The notes: generated by a model from the letters alone, not told the origin. DNA of 51,597 nt from Acidimicrobiales bacterium (GCA_030447445.1 JAUJOW010000003.1:1-51597), one strand, 5' to 3'; counted from the first letter of the stretch, positions 1 to 12,469 are shown. Numbers and translations are program-made.

Positions 1-209
1 GGCCGCGGGGCGAGGGGTGCGTCGAACGTGTCCCCCCGGGGCTCGGCCACGGCGTCGGGGACGAGCCCGCCACTCGCAAGATGCACGCCGAGTTCACCAG
101 TGCCCACGTCGACCGGCGGCACGTGCTCTCCAACCCACCGGGGTGTTCCGAGGACGTCGTCGCCGTCGTCGAGGCCGCCCGTGCGACGGGGTCGCTGGTC
201 TACTCCTGA
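1..209 (+). CDS. C-terminal fragment of an unidentified protein
   Basis: An open frame enters from the left edge (first full codon at base 3) and stops with TGA at 207-209, giving about 68 residues. It includes the segment HAEFTSAHVDRRHVLSNPPG and a helical tail, EDVVAVVEAARATGSLVYS. The alternation of charged and aliphatic residues and the compatible codon use suggest a real C-terminus, and the next gene starts 33 bases later on the same strand. I do not recognise the family. The upstream part of the gene lies outside the window, so function cannot be assigned. Confidence 0.4.
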   Translation, partial: PRGEGCVERVPPGLGHGVGDEPATRKMHAEFTSAHVDRRHVLSNPPGCSEDVVAVVEAARATGSLVYS

Positions 210-241
210 TCGGGTCGCAGGGTCCTCGTAGCCTGGCCGAT

Positions 242-847
242 GTGGCGACGTCGGTCATCGTGGTCCAGCACGGGGACAAGGGTCGCCGACCGGGAGATCC
301 TGGTCTCACCGACGGCGGCCGGGCGCAAGCCGCTGCCACCGCAGCTTGGCTCGCAGCGAGCGAAGCGCCGTCTGCTCTGTACTCGAGCCCCATGCGGCGG
401 GCGGTCGAGACGGCGGCAACCATCGCAGAAGCGCTCGGCCTGCCCATCTCCCTCGACCCACGACTCCGGGAACGGATGAACTGGGAGGGACCCGAGCCCA
501 TCGAAAACTTCCTCGCCGAGTGGCGACGTGCCACCGTCGACAGGGACTTCGTCCCGGCCACGGGCGACAGCTCGGCGAGCGCGGCCGAGCGATTCCTCGA
601 GGCGCTCGACGAGCTCGCCAGCCGCCATCCCGGTGAGACCGTCGTGGTGGTCGCACACGGTGGTGCGACCGTCGACCTGCTGCGAACGCTCATGGGCGAC
701 GATCAACTGTCGGCGATGGCGCCGACCCTCATGGACGAGGGCGTGCCTTGTGGTGCGCTGACGACGCTCACCCACGAGGCGAACGGCTGGTCGGTCGTCA
801 CGATCGCATCGACTGTCCACCTCCTGCACCTACCGGCGGGCGAATGA
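242..847 (+). CDS. histidine phosphatase family protein (phosphoglycerate mutase fold)
   Basis: The product, about 201 residues, has the histidine-phosphatase layout. An N-terminal VVQHGDKG carries the would-be phospho-accepting His (canonical RHG reads QHG here). Next comes LYSSPMRRAVETA with the conserved Ser/Arg segment, then a late VVVVAHGGATVDLL with the second catalytic His. The GTG at 242 is chosen because homology begins at once; the frame stays open further upstream, but that part is Arg/Pro-rich and low in information. Members of this family dephosphorylate small phosphorylated metabolites or act as mutases. The substrate cannot be read from the sequence. The Arg-to-Gln change in the RHG box occurs in some subfamilies and does not by itself mean inactivity. 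Confidence 0.8.
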   Translation: MATSVIVVQHGDKGRRPGDPGLTDGGRAQAAATAAWLAASEAPSALYSSPMRRAVETAATIAEALGLPISLDPRLRERMNWEGPEPIENFLAEWRRATVDRDFVPATGDSSASAAERFLEALDELASRHPGETVVVVAHGGATVDLLRTLMGDDQLSAMAPTLMDEGVPCGALTTLTHEANGWSVVTIASTVHLLHLPAGE

Positions 848-1008
848 TGCAGGCGCCGACGGCCGACGCCCGGGAGCCGCGATGGGCGCCTCGAGGTGAT
901 GAGGTGGAGCCACAACGTGGTCGCCGCTGCGAGCCTCAGTAGGGTCCGGCGAGAGACCGTCGGGGTCTGCGTCGGTTGGGTGAGGACCCGCGGTCACGGA
1001 AGGGCGTC

Positions 1009-1857
1009 ATGGGTGAGGCGATTCGCATCGAGGACGACGGGGCGGTTCGTCATGTCGTGCTCTGCCGCCCCGACGAGCTCAACACGATCACGCTCGGGTT
1101 CCGCGACGAGCTCGACGCCGCTCTCGACGCCGCCGACCGTGGCCCCGGCGTCAAGGTCGTGCTGTTGCGAGCGGAGGGCAAGGCGTTCTGCGCCGGCTTC
1201 GGTCTCGACTGGTCGACGGTGTCACAAGCCGCGGCCGACGGCGAGGGCCGGGTGTGGGACAGCGTTGCCGACGTCCAGATGATCGGTCGGTTCGGTCACA
1301 CCTTCGCCAAGCTGCACTCCATCTCGAAGCCGACGATCGCTGCCGTGCAGGGATGGTGCATCGCCGGAGGCACCGACATGGTCCTCAACGCCGATCTCAT
1401 CGTCGCCGGTGAGTCCGCCCGCTTCGGCTACCCCCCCGCTCGGGTGTGGGGCGTGCCAGAGGCGCCATGGGTGTGGGTCGCCCGGCTCGGCCTCGAGCGA
1501 GCCAAGCGCTACCTGTTCACCGGCGACGAGCTCACCGGAACCGAGGCGGCCGCTGCCGGGATGATCCTCGAGTGCATCCCCGACGACGGGCTTCAGGGGC
1601 ACGCACGGGCTCTGGCACAGCGGATGGCGCTGCTGCCGCTCAACCAGCTCCAGATGATGAAGTGGGCGCTCAACGACGTCGCCCGCCACCAGTACCAGCC
1701 CGACACCAGTCGTCTCCTGGGGTTCATCTTCGACGGTGTCGCCCGCCACACCCAGGAAGGCGTCGACTTCGTCGCCCGAGCCCAGGAGATCGGCTGGCGC
1801 GACGCCGTACGGGAACGGGACAGACCGTTCGGGGACTACGGCGAGCGGCCGCGGTGA
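1009..1857 (+). CDS. enoyl-CoA hydratase/isomerase (crotonase) family protein
   Basis: A crotonase-fold protein of 282 residues. The oxyanion-hole segment AFCAGFGLDW lies near residue 65. The second oxyanion Gly region, QGWCIAGGTDMVLNADLIVA, is near residues 115-135, followed by FGYPPARVWGVPEAP, where catalytic acids usually sit. The ATG at 1009 is preferred over an in-frame GTG-like extension because MGEAIRIEDDG is a normal crotonase N-terminus. The family hydrates or isomerises acyl-CoA substrates in fatty-acid or aromatic catabolism. The usual first catalytic Glu position appears to be Asp or Thr, so the exact reaction is uncertain. It stands alone between the phosphatase and a decayed region. 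Confidence 0.85.
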   Translation: MGEAIRIEDDGAVRHVVLCRPDELNTITLGFRDELDAALDAADRGPGVKVVLLRAEGKAFCAGFGLDWSTVSQAAADGEGRVWDSVADVQMIGRFGHTFAKLHSISKPTIAAVQGWCIAGGTDMVLNADLIVAGESARFGYPPARVWGVPEAPWVWVARLGLERAKRYLFTGDELTGTEAAAAGMILECIPDDGLQGHARALAQRMALLPLNQLQMMKWALNDVARHQYQPDTSRLLGFIFDGVARHTQEGVDFVARAQEIGWRDAVRERDRPFGDYGERPR

Positions 1858-2103
1858 TCCCCAAGGTGGAAAGGTGCTGTTCGTCGCCGGCCGTGCCATC
1901 CGCTGACGGCGCTCGGTGATGCGCTCGCGGTGGACCGACCGCAGGGACTCGTCCCGGCGGGCCATGTCCAGCATGACGGGAGCGCCCGCCGATGCAGGCC
2001 TCGCGGACGCTCCTGACGCTGCTGTGGGACGTTCCGAACCGAGACCACCGGTCAAGTCCGTCGGCCGGAGCACTCGGGCGTAGGCGATCGCCATCGGCAC
2101 CAT
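1858..2103 (-). other. decayed or unassigned minus-strand stretch downstream of the AAC(3)-like locus
   Basis: No convincing intact gene is visible. On the minus strand an ATG at 2103-2101 overlaps the TGA that ends the preceding reading frame (TGATG). It opens a frame beginning MVPMAIAYARVLRPTDLTGG and containing the helical segment MLDMARRDESLRSVHRERIT near 1910-1970. The frame then continues antisense into the crotonase gene, so it has no believable end. The helix resembles the C-terminal ligand domain of TetR-type regulators, but that is only an impression. Treat it as a gene remnant of unknown origin. Confidence 0.3.
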
Positions 2104-2774
2104 CAGGTGGCGGCGTAGGCGGCGAGGAAGACGCGGACGCCCTCGTCGGCGTAGAGCTCGAGCTCCTTGGCATCCAGGTCGCTCACGCCGCCGTGGATCA
2201 TGGCCCGGTTGAGGGGTATCGCGCCGGACGAAGGCCCGGCGTCCAGCACGCTGTTCGGCCAGGTGCAGGAGGGTGCAGGAGCTCAGGGAGACTCCCGCGA
2301 GGACGACGACCCCGCCTGGTCGACCAGCGCCTGCAGCGGGGCGAACGGGCGCTCGCCATCCTGGTCTCGCACCAGCTCGACAGCCCGGGGCCCGACCGCA
2401 GAGAACGAGACGAGCGGATGTTCGCCTCGGGCGCGGTCGGGTCGCTTCACGACGGCAGCAGGGATGGCGCCCATGTCATCGTCGATCACAGGCAGATCGG
2501 ATCGAAAGACCCGAGCATCGGGCCTTCCCGGCACGGGGCCGCGAACGCCGTTGCGTCGAAGGTCACTCCTTGGCGGAGCCATGGCGCACGAGCTCCACGA
2601 GAAGCTTGGGACGAGCGTCGTGCAGCCGACCCCTAGGAAGCCGGCGATCACGGTGTCCGGCCCTCCGGCTGTGGGTCCGAACGAGCGGAACGAGGAGTGC
2701 AGGCAGACCGACCGGCCGACGAGACCGTCGCCACGCAGAGCAACCTCTACGTCCTCGACCTCGAGTGCGACCAC
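2103..2774 (-). pseudogene. aminoglycoside 3-N-acetyltransferase (AAC(3))-family gene, frameshifted
   Basis: From a GTG at 2774 the minus strand reads VEDVEVALRGDG, then the family's hallmark CLHSSFRSFGPTAGGPDTVI and TLVPSFSW. MGAIPAAVVKRPD and EHPLVSFSAVGPRAVELV, with the conserved HPxxS segment, follow. That frame stops at 2283. Adding one G to the GGGG run near 2299-2302 restores a continuation, VVVLAGVSLSSCTLLHLAEQ, as expected for this fold. A second shift near 2200 leads to IPLNRAMIHGGVSDLDAK and the stop at 2103. The family transfers acetyl from acetyl-CoA to antibiotic-like or other amines. At about 223 repaired residues it is shorter than the usual 260-280. It may be a decayed gene, or a live gene damaged by sequence error. 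Confidence 0.6.
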
Positions 2775-2856
2775 CGGGCAGTCTGCCGGCAACCAGGTCC
2801 AGCCGAGGCCAGCGCGCCGAGAGGAGAACCGGGAACTGCCACTACGATGGTTGGCG

Positions 2857-2947
2857 TCCACGGGAGTCCGCGGCAAGCGGGCTGAGAGGAGGGCTGGTGG
2901 CGCCCTCGACCGTACGAACCTGATGCGGATCATGCCGACGCAGGGAG
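2857..2947 (+). promoter_or_regulatory. TPP riboswitch (THI element)
   Basis: The leader just upstream of thiE carries the conserved THI-box blocks in order: CCACGGGAGTCC at about 2858-2869, GGGCTGAGAGG at about 2879-2889, GACCGTACGAACCTGAT at about 2908-2924, then GGATCATGCC and GCAGGGA. These match the thiamine pyrophosphate aptamer pattern (CUGAGA, ACC..GAACCUGAU, AUGCC, GYGNAGGGA). The last block also serves as the Shine-Dalgarno region six bases before the thiE ATG at 2952. TPP binding would therefore be expected to close P1 and hide the ribosome site, repressing the thi operon at translation. Confidence 0.93.
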
Positions 2948-2951
2948 CCGA

Positions 2952-3674
2952 ATGAGCGAGCCGCAGGCGAGCGAACCGGAAGTAGCGGCGCCGCCTGACC
3001 CCGTGGCGGCCAAGCTCTTCGGCGCGGGCCGAAGGGACCGGCGACCGCAGGGAGCGCCGATCGGCGACGTTCCCCGATTGCACGTGATCACTCCCCCTGC
3101 CGTCGGACCGAGCGTCATCGACATCAGCCGAGCCGTGCTCGCCGCTGGCGCCCCGCTCGTGCAGGTTCGGACCAAGGACGTGACCGACCGGGTCCGCCTC
3201 GCCCACAGCGCCGAGGTCCTCGCCGCCGCCCGTGCCGCCCGAGCAACCTGCCTGGTCAACGATCGCGTCGACCTCGCCCTCGCCCTCGGCGCCGACGGCG
3301 TGCACGTGGGAGAGGACGATCTTCCCGCCGAGGTGGCCCGGCGCATCCTCGGCGGGCGTGCCGTGGTCGGTGTCACCTGCCGCGACCCGAAGGCGGCCCG
3401 CCGGGCTGCCGATGCCGGAGCCAGCTATCTGGGGGTAGGTCCCACCTATGTCACCTCTACCAAGGCCGGTCTGCCCGAGCCGATGGGAGCCGCCGGTGTG
3501 GAGGCGATCGCCCGGGCCGTCGACGTGCCGGTCATCGCCATCGCCGGCGTGACGGCCGAGCACGTGCCCGAGCTGCTCGAGGCCGGGGCCTGGGGGGTGG
3601 CCGTCGTCGGTGCCGTCTACGGGGCGCCTGATCCAGCGAGCGCGGTGGCCGAGCTCCTCGAGGTGCTCCCGTGA
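2952..3674 (+). CDS. thiE: thiamine-phosphate synthase ThiE
   Basis: ThiE joins HMP pyrophosphate to thiazole phosphate to give thiamine phosphate in the cytoplasm. The 240-residue TIM barrel shows LHVITPP, then VQVRTKDVTDRVRL with the pyrophosphate-binding Arg/Lys. The signature CLVNDRVDLALALGADGVHVGEDDLP, split here as CLVNDRVDLALA and GADGVHVGEDDLP, comes next, followed by YLGVGPTYVTSTK and VIAIAGV. An N-terminal extension of about 40 residues is not part of the family core, but the ATG is fixed by the riboswitch-linked Shine-Dalgarno. It is the first gene of the operon and its TGA overlaps the thiO GTG. Confidence 0.95.
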   Translation: MSEPQASEPEVAAPPDPVAAKLFGAGRRDRRPQGAPIGDVPRLHVITPPAVGPSVIDISRAVLAAGAPLVQVRTKDVTDRVRLAHSAEVLAAARAARATCLVNDRVDLALALGADGVHVGEDDLPAEVARRILGGRAVVGVTCRDPKAARRAADAGASYLGVGPTYVTSTKAGLPEPMGAAGVEAIARAVDVPVIAIAGVTAEHVPELLEAGAWGVAVVGAVYGAPDPASAVAELLEVLP

Positions 3675-4750
3675 GAGTTGTCGTCGTCGGAGCCGGGATC
3701 ATCGGGCGGGCGGTTGCCTGGCGGCTCGCACAGCGGGGAGCTCAGGTCGTCATAGTCGACCCCGACCCGTCACGAGCGGCGGCCCAGGTGGCGGCGGGGA
3801 TGCTCGCACCGGTCACCGAGGTGCACTACGCCGAGGAGGCGCTGCTAGGCCTCAACCTCGAATCGGCCCGACGATGGCCAGCGTTCGCCGCCGAGATCGA
3901 AGAAGAGGTCCGGGCCGATCCGGGCTTCGTCGAGTGTGGGACGCTCGCCGTGGCCCGCGACGCGGACGACATGGCTGAGCTCGACCACCTCGCCGGCTAT
4001 CTCGACGAGCTGAGGCTCCCGACCGAGCGACTGTCGAGCCGGGAGGTCCGCAGGCGCGAACCGGCGCTGGGGCCGAGCACACGGGGGGGCCTCTGGGTTC
4101 CTGGTGACCACCAGGTGAACCCGCGCAAGGCCCTCGACGCCCTGGCCCTCGCCGGCGAGAAGCACGGCGTCGAGGAGATCCCCGCCGGGGCCGTCGGCGC
4201 CGGATCCGAGACCGTCGAGCTGGACGACGGCCGCGAGCTGAGTGCCGACGCCGTCGTCGTGTGCGCCGGCTGGGCCTCGGGCGACCTGCTGTCGGTGCCG
4301 GTGCGCCCGGTGAAGGGCCAGGTGCTGCGCTTCGGTCCGACCACGCGGGCCGTGATGCCCTCCCATGTGCTGCGAGGGCTCGATGTCTACCTCGCCACCC
4401 GATCCGACGGTGAGGTCGTGGTCGGGGCCACCAGCGAGGACGTTGGCCCCGACACGACCGTCACCGTCGGAGCGGTCAGACGGCTGCTCGACGAGGCGTG
4501 GCGCCTCGTGCCCGGTCTGGACGAGGCTCCGCTGCTCGAGGCCTCGGCCGCGCTCCGACCGGCCACACCCGACGGCGCCCCGATCCTCGACACCAGCCCG
4601 GGTGGCGTCCACGTGGCCACCGGCCATCACCGCAACGGCGTGTTGCTGGCCCCGGTCACCGCCGATGCCGTGGCCGCCGCCGTCTGCGGTGCCGGTTGGC
4701 CGAGTGAATCGGCACCGTTCCGACTCGACCGATTCGAGAGGTCGCGGTGA
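3671..4750 (+). CDS. thiO: glycine oxidase ThiO (FAD-dependent)
   Basis: ThiO oxidises glycine to iminoacetate (dehydroglycine), the two-carbon donor for thiazole formation by ThiG in aerobes. The 359-residue protein starts with a Rossmann FAD motif, VVVVGAGIIGRAVAWRLA. It continues with a DAO-family GMLAPVTEVHY block at about residue 40 and closes with DGAPILDTSPGGVHVATGHH and NGVLLAPVTA near the C-terminus, where the flavin is held. The GTG start overlaps the thiE stop (GTGA) and its own stop overlaps the thiS GTG, which indicates translational coupling. ThiO rather than ThiH implies oxygen-dependent thiazole synthesis. Confidence 0.95.
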   Translation: MRVVVVGAGIIGRAVAWRLAQRGAQVVIVDPDPSRAAAQVAAGMLAPVTEVHYAEEALLGLNLESARRWPAFAAEIEEEVRADPGFVECGTLAVARDADDMAELDHLAGYLDELRLPTERLSSREVRRREPALGPSTRGGLWVPGDHQVNPRKALDALALAGEKHGVEEIPAGAVGAGSETVELDDGRELSADAVVVCAGWASGDLLSVPVRPVKGQVLRFGPTTRAVMPSHVLRGLDVYLATRSDGEVVVGATSEDVGPDTTVTVGAVRRLLDEAWRLVPGLDEAPLLEASAALRPATPDGAPILDTSPGGVHVATGHHRNGVLLAPVTADAVAAAVCGAGWPSESAPFRLDRFERSR

Positions 4751-4946
4751 TCGCGCTGCGCGTCAACGGCGAAGCCGTCGAGCTCGCCGACGGGGCGACC
4801 GTGGCCGAGCTCGTCGAATCCCACGCGTCCCAGTCCACCGGGGTTGCGATCGCGGTGAACGAGGAGGTCGTTCCCCGCTCCGAGTGGACCTCCACATCGC
4901 TCGCCGAGGGCGACCGGGTCGAGATCCTGGCGGCGGCGCAGGGAGG

Positions 4947-4950
<4 letters not shown>
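4747..4950 (+). CDS. thiS: sulfur carrier protein ThiS
   Basis: A 67-residue ubiquitin-like protein starting IALRVNGEAVELADGATVAE and ending in the essential Gly-Gly (AAAQGG). The C-terminal Gly is adenylated and thiocarboxylated, then delivers sulfur to ThiG. The GTG start overlaps the thiO stop. No thiF adenylyltransferase lies in this operon, so activation must use a ThiF/MoeB-like enzyme encoded elsewhere. The TGA overlaps an ATG that begins a tandem mini-ORF chain leading to thiG. Confidence 0.95.
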
Positions 4951-8928
<3,978 letters not shown>

Positions 8929-8965
8929 TGCACGGGCCCACGACGCCGTGTCCAAGTTCTTGATC

Positions 8966-8993
8966 GTGCCCGCCGTCGCACGACGGCGGGCAC
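8966..8993 (+). terminator. terminator-like hairpin after thiC
   Basis: A perfect inverted repeat, GTGCCCGCCGTC - GCAC - GACGGCGGGCAC, with 12-bp arms and a four-base loop, starts 38 bases after the thiC stop. It has no U tract, as is common in high-GC actinobacteria. Its placement at the end of the thi operon makes a transcription end point or an mRNA 3' stabiliser likely. Confidence 0.7.
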
Positions 8994-9016
8994 TGCTCGA
9001 ACGCCACCACGCATCT

Positions 9017-9250
9017 TCACCTCGGTCGCTCGAACACCATCAACGGGTTGCGGCTCACCCGGCGCCGGGGGCGATCCTGGTCCGGAAGGGCACGCAGGCG
9101 GTCGACGACCGGCTCGACCTCGGCCGCCCACCGAGCCTCGTCGATATCCCACAGCCCCAAGTAGTCCCGCCTCCGGTAGCGCTCGACGACCTCGGCCGGC
9201 GACTGCGCCCAGTCCTGGGGCGAAGTCTCGGATACGGCCACGGCTCGCAA
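9017..9250 (-). pseudogene. C-terminal remnant of a class I SAM methyltransferase-like protein
   Basis: The minus strand carries about 77 residues ending at TGA 9019-9017, with AEVVERYRRRDYLGLWDID, VEPVVDRLRALPDQDRP and a tail RNPLMVFERPR. This pattern resembles the end of actinobacterial SAM-dependent methyltransferases, but no SAM-binding N-terminal domain is found upstream in any frame. The assignment is tentative and rests on the tail only. The fragment lies between the thi terminator and integrase debris, suggesting a gene cut off by an insertion or deletion. Confidence 0.35.
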
Positions 9251-9380
9251 ACCAGGGCGCGGCGGCAGCGGCCGAGACCGCCTCGGGAGCGTCCCTCTTC
9301 GGGCGGGAGACGGATGTGCAGATCGCCCTCCACTTCGGTGATCTCGTCCGCGAACACGGGGGGAAGGGCCGCCCGCTCAC

Positions 9381-9506
9381 AAGATCGGACGTCACCTGCG
9401 GTACCGACCCGAGGACGTCGAGCAGTGGCTCCTCGGCTGCCGAGCTGAGGCCAAAGGCCCGCGGATAGCTCTACATCATGCCCCTGAAACGTGGAAGCCG
9501 AGATAG
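9381..9506 (+). pseudogene. excisionase/HTH_17-type DNA-binding domain fragment
   Basis: One frame reads KIGRHLRYRPEDVEQWLLG and stops at TAG 9504-9506. This is the second half of the MerR-like helix-turn-helix found in excisionases and in small HTH proteins beside actinobacterial integrases (pattern: KIGRxxRxRxxDVExWL). The first half of the domain is not in frame; a related open frame with VQIALHFGDLVREHGGKG runs just upstream in another phase. It sits right before the integrase fragment, the usual order in integrative elements. It is judged a remnant because the N-terminal recognition helices are missing. Confidence 0.55.
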
Positions 9507-9841
9507 AAAACGAGTGCTTCCAGCGTTCGGCATTGCTTGGCGCTGGTACTCGCCAGACCAAGGATCGCCGCTATATCTGGAAGCCAGCGCGCATCGCCGC
9601 GGGGGTCGAACCCACACGAGCGAACGGCACGCACGCCCTCCGCCACTACTTCGCGAGCGTGCTACTCGACGCCGGCGAGTCGATCCGCGCGTTGGCCGAC
9701 TACCTCGGCCACGGTGATCCCGGCTTCACGCTCCGCGTCTACACGCACCTGATGCCGGCCAGCGAGGACCGGGCTCGGCAAGCTATTGAGGCGGCACTTG
9801 GCAAGGAGTCGCGTGTCCCACTCGTGTCCCGGCCCGGGTGA
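9491..9841 (+). pseudogene. tyrosine recombinase (integrase) C-terminal fragment
   Basis: About 116 residues end at TGA 9839-9841. They contain the recombinase catalytic box: GTHALRHYFASVLLDAG with the His-x-x-Arg pair, LADYLGHGDPG, and the tyrosine in TLRVYTHLMPASEDRARQAI. The N-terminal core-binding domain and the first catalytic Arg/Lys are absent, since a full integrase is 350-450 residues. The fragment cannot be an active recombinase alone. Together with the excisionase fragment it marks a former integrative element. No tRNA gene or direct-repeat attachment site was recognised next to it. Confidence 0.75.
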
Positions 9842-9875
9842 TCGACAACCTAACGCAGGTCAGGGGGCCACAGGC

Positions 9876-11299
9876 CTAGATGTCGTAGTACAGGGTGAAC
9901 TCGTAGGGGTGGGGGCGGATGCGGAGGGCGTCGACCTCGTGGCGGCGCTTGTATGCGACCCAGGTGTCGATGAGGTCGTCGGTGAACACGTCGCCGACCC
10001 GCAGGAAGTCCCGAGTCGGCTTCCAGAGCGTCGAGGGCGTCCTCCAGCGATGCCGGCACCTGGGGCACGCCGGCCAGCTCCTCGGGGGGAGGTCGTAGAG
10101 GTCCTTGTCCATGGGATCAGGGGCTCGATGCGGTTGGCGATGCCGTCGAGGCCGGCGAGGAGCATGGCCGAGAAGGCCAGGTAGGGGTTGGAGGTCGAGT
10201 CCGGGCAGCGGAACTCCACCCGCTTGGCTCGGGGGCTCTTGCTGCCGAGGGGGATGCGGCACGACGCCGACCGGTTGCGCTGGCTGTACACGAGGTTCAC
10301 CGGCGCCTCATAGCCGGGCACCAAGCGCTTGAAGCTGTTGGTGGTCGGGTTGGTGAAGGCGATGACGGCGTGGGAGTGGTGGAGGAGGCCGCCGATGTAC
10401 CAGCGAGCGATGTCGGACAGTCCGGCGTAACCGGTCTCGGCGAAGAACAGCGGCTCGCCGGCCTTCCAGAGGGACTGGTGGGTGTGCATGCCCGACCCGT
10501 TGTCCTCGAAGATCGGCTTGGGCATGAACGTGAGCGATCGACCGGCCTGCCAAGCCGTGGACTTGAGGACGTACTTGAAGGTCATCAGCTTGTCGGCCAT
10601 GGCCAGCAGCGTGTCGAAGCGGATGCCGATCTCGCCCTGCCCGCCGCTGCCCACCTCGTGGTGGTGCAGCTCGGTCTCGATGCCCACCTCGTGCAGGTTG
10701 AGGGCCATCTGCGAGCGCAGGTCCTGGTGGTGGTCCATCGGCGGGACCGGGAAGTAGCCCTGCTTGGTCCGCGGCTTGTAGCCGAGGTTCGGGCCCTCGT
10801 CACGCCCGGTGTTCCAGGCGCCCTCGATCGAGTCGACCCGGTAGAACGCCGACTGCGAACGGGTCTCGAAGCGCACGTCGTCGAACACGAAGAACTCGGG
10901 CTCGGGACCGAAGTAGGCGGTGTCGGCCACGCCGGTGGAGAACAGGTGCGCCTCCGCCTTGCGGGCCACGTAGCGGGGATCTCGGCTGTAGCTCTCACCG
11001 GTGACGGGGTCGGCCACGAAGCAGTGCAACACCAGCGTCCGGTGCGCTCGGAACGGGTCGATGTACGCGGTGTCGGGGTCGGGGACGAGGATCATGTCCG
11101 ACTCCTGGATCTCCTGGAAGCCCCGCACCGAGGACCCGTCGAAGGGGTGGCCGTCCTCGAACTGGGCCTCGCTCAGGCGATCGGCCGGGATGGAGACGTG
11201 CTGCATCACCCCGGGGAGATCGGAGAACCGGAGGTCGACGAAGGCCACGCTGTGCTCGTCGGCCATGGCCAGCACCTCAGCGGGGGTGCGTTCGTCCAC
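9876..11299 (-). CDS. glnA: glutamine synthetase type I (GlnA), C-terminus frameshifted
   Basis: GlnA makes glutamine from glutamate, ammonia and ATP as a dodecamer. The minus-strand GTG at 11299 follows an AGGAGG site. Landmarks are [72 protein letters not shown] and [17 protein letters not shown]. The C-terminus runs through three frames. One base is missing near 10112, one C is missing from the six-base run at 10084-10089, and one extra base lies near 10014. Repair restores [15 protein letters not shown], with the Tyr used for adenylylation in GSI-beta enzymes, and the end [11 protein letters not shown] at 9876. The repaired length, about 474 residues, is exactly normal for the family, so sequence error is more likely than decay. 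Confidence 0.9.
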
Positions 11300-11359
11300 T
11301 CGTCACCTCCTGGTCGGGACGGACCGACGCTACCGGCGAGGGCCCGCCCGGCTGGTACC

Positions 11360-12469
11360 TCACGGGCGGGTCGCCTCCGCCACCATGTCGACGACATCGG
11401 TGAGCTGGCCCCGGCGGGCGTGCGCCCGGCGCTGGCGGGTGGCGCCGTTGCCGCCGACCAGGATCCGGTCGATGCCGTCGGCCACCTCGTCCCAGTCTCC
11501 CCGTTCCTCGAGGGCAGGACGGACGTGGTCCAACAGTGTCCCCACGACGTGGCCGGCGGGACGGGTGCAGCCGACGTCGACGTCGATCAGGCGCTCGTCG
11601 ACTCCGTACCGGGCGGCCCGCCACAGCGCCGCTCGCAGCAGCTCGGGTCGGGGGGCGGTGAGGGACACCTCGGCGCGGGCCTCGGCATGGGCCACCTCGA
11701 CGAGCGCCCGGGTGACGGCGGCGATGGTCACGCACTCGTCCACGGTCATGACGGAGTCAGCGGCACGGAACTCGAGGGTCTGGTACCGGGCCGAGGGCCG
11801 AAGGTGCCAGTAGAGCCGGGCGGGGTCGTCGATGCTGTCGGTGGCCCGCATCACCGCCACCAGGCGGTCGAACTCGGCCCGGTCCGTGAAGGGCTCGGGG
11901 ATGCCGGCGGTGGGCCACCGGTGGAACACCTCGGTGCGGTAGCTCGCGTACCGGGTGTCGGCCCCCAGCCAGAACGGCGAGTTGGCGCTCAAGGCCACGA
12001 GCACCGGCAGCCACACTCGAGCCCGGTTCATCACCTGGATGGCCGCCTCGGGGTCGGTGATGCCCACGTGGACGTGGCAGCCCGACACCACGTGCTCGCG
12101 GATCAGCTGCTGATAGGTCTCCTCGAGCTCGAGGTAGGCAGCCTTGGGCGTGACACCGCCCGCCTCGGTCCAGTGCGTGAACGGGTGGGTGCCCGAGGCG
12201 ATCAGGCGGGCGCCGACGGCCTCGGCGGCGTCGCCCAGCGACCGGCGCAAGCCGACCACGGCCCGGCGGATGCTGGAGAGGTCGTCGCAGATGGCGGTGC
12301 CGGTCTCCACCTGGGATCGGCGCAGCTCCGGTTCGACCTGTTGGCCAGGCGGCTCCCGCACGGCCCCGAGGATGGCGGCGGCGTCGTCTCGCAGCGCACG
12401 GGTCTCGGCGTCGACGATGAAGAACTCCTCCTCCACGCCCACGGTGAAGTTGTCGGGGGCGACACCCAT
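11360..12469 (-). CDS. GCS2-family carboxylate-amine ligase (YbdK-like glutamate-cysteine ligase 2)
   Basis: A 369-residue protein with the GCS2 start FTVGVEEEFFIVDAETRAL. ELRRSQVETGTAICDDLSSI and GTHPFTHW follow, then HVHVGITDPEAAIQVMNR, LPVLVALSANSPFWLGADTR and RYQTLEFRAADSVMTVDE. The family ligates glutamate or other carboxylates to an amine using ATP. Members in actinobacteria include EgtA-type and YbdK-type enzymes, and the true substrate is not decided here. It lies 60 bases downstream of the glnA start on the same strand, so it probably precedes glnA in one transcript, linking two glutamate-using enzymes. Confidence 0.88.
   Translation of the reverse strand: MGVAPDNFTVGVEEEFFIVDAETRALRDDAAAILGAVREPPGQQVEPELRRSQVETGTAICDDLSSIRRAVVGLRRSLGDAAEAVGARLIASGTHPFTHWTEAGGVTPKAAYLELEETYQQLIREHVVSGCHVHVGITDPEAAIQVMNRARVWLPVLVALSANSPFWLGADTRYASYRTEVFHRWPTAGIPEPFTDRAEFDRLVAVMRATDSIDDPARLYWHLRPSARYQTLEFRAADSVMTVDECVTIAAVTRALVEVAHAEARAEVSLTAPRPELLRAALWRAARYGVDERLIDVDVGCTRPAGHVVGTLLDHVRPALEERGDWDEVADGIDRILVGGNGATRQRRAHARRGQLTDVVDMVAEATRP

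Noticed and set aside
848..1008. Possible small gene between the phosphatase and the crotonase
   Set aside because: Short Arg-rich frames only, no ribosome site or recognisable motif.
9596..9616. tRNA T-arm-like GGTTCGA (minus strand), considered as an attachment site
   Set aside because: It lies inside the integrase catalytic domain coding sequence, and no acceptor or anticodon arm surrounds it.
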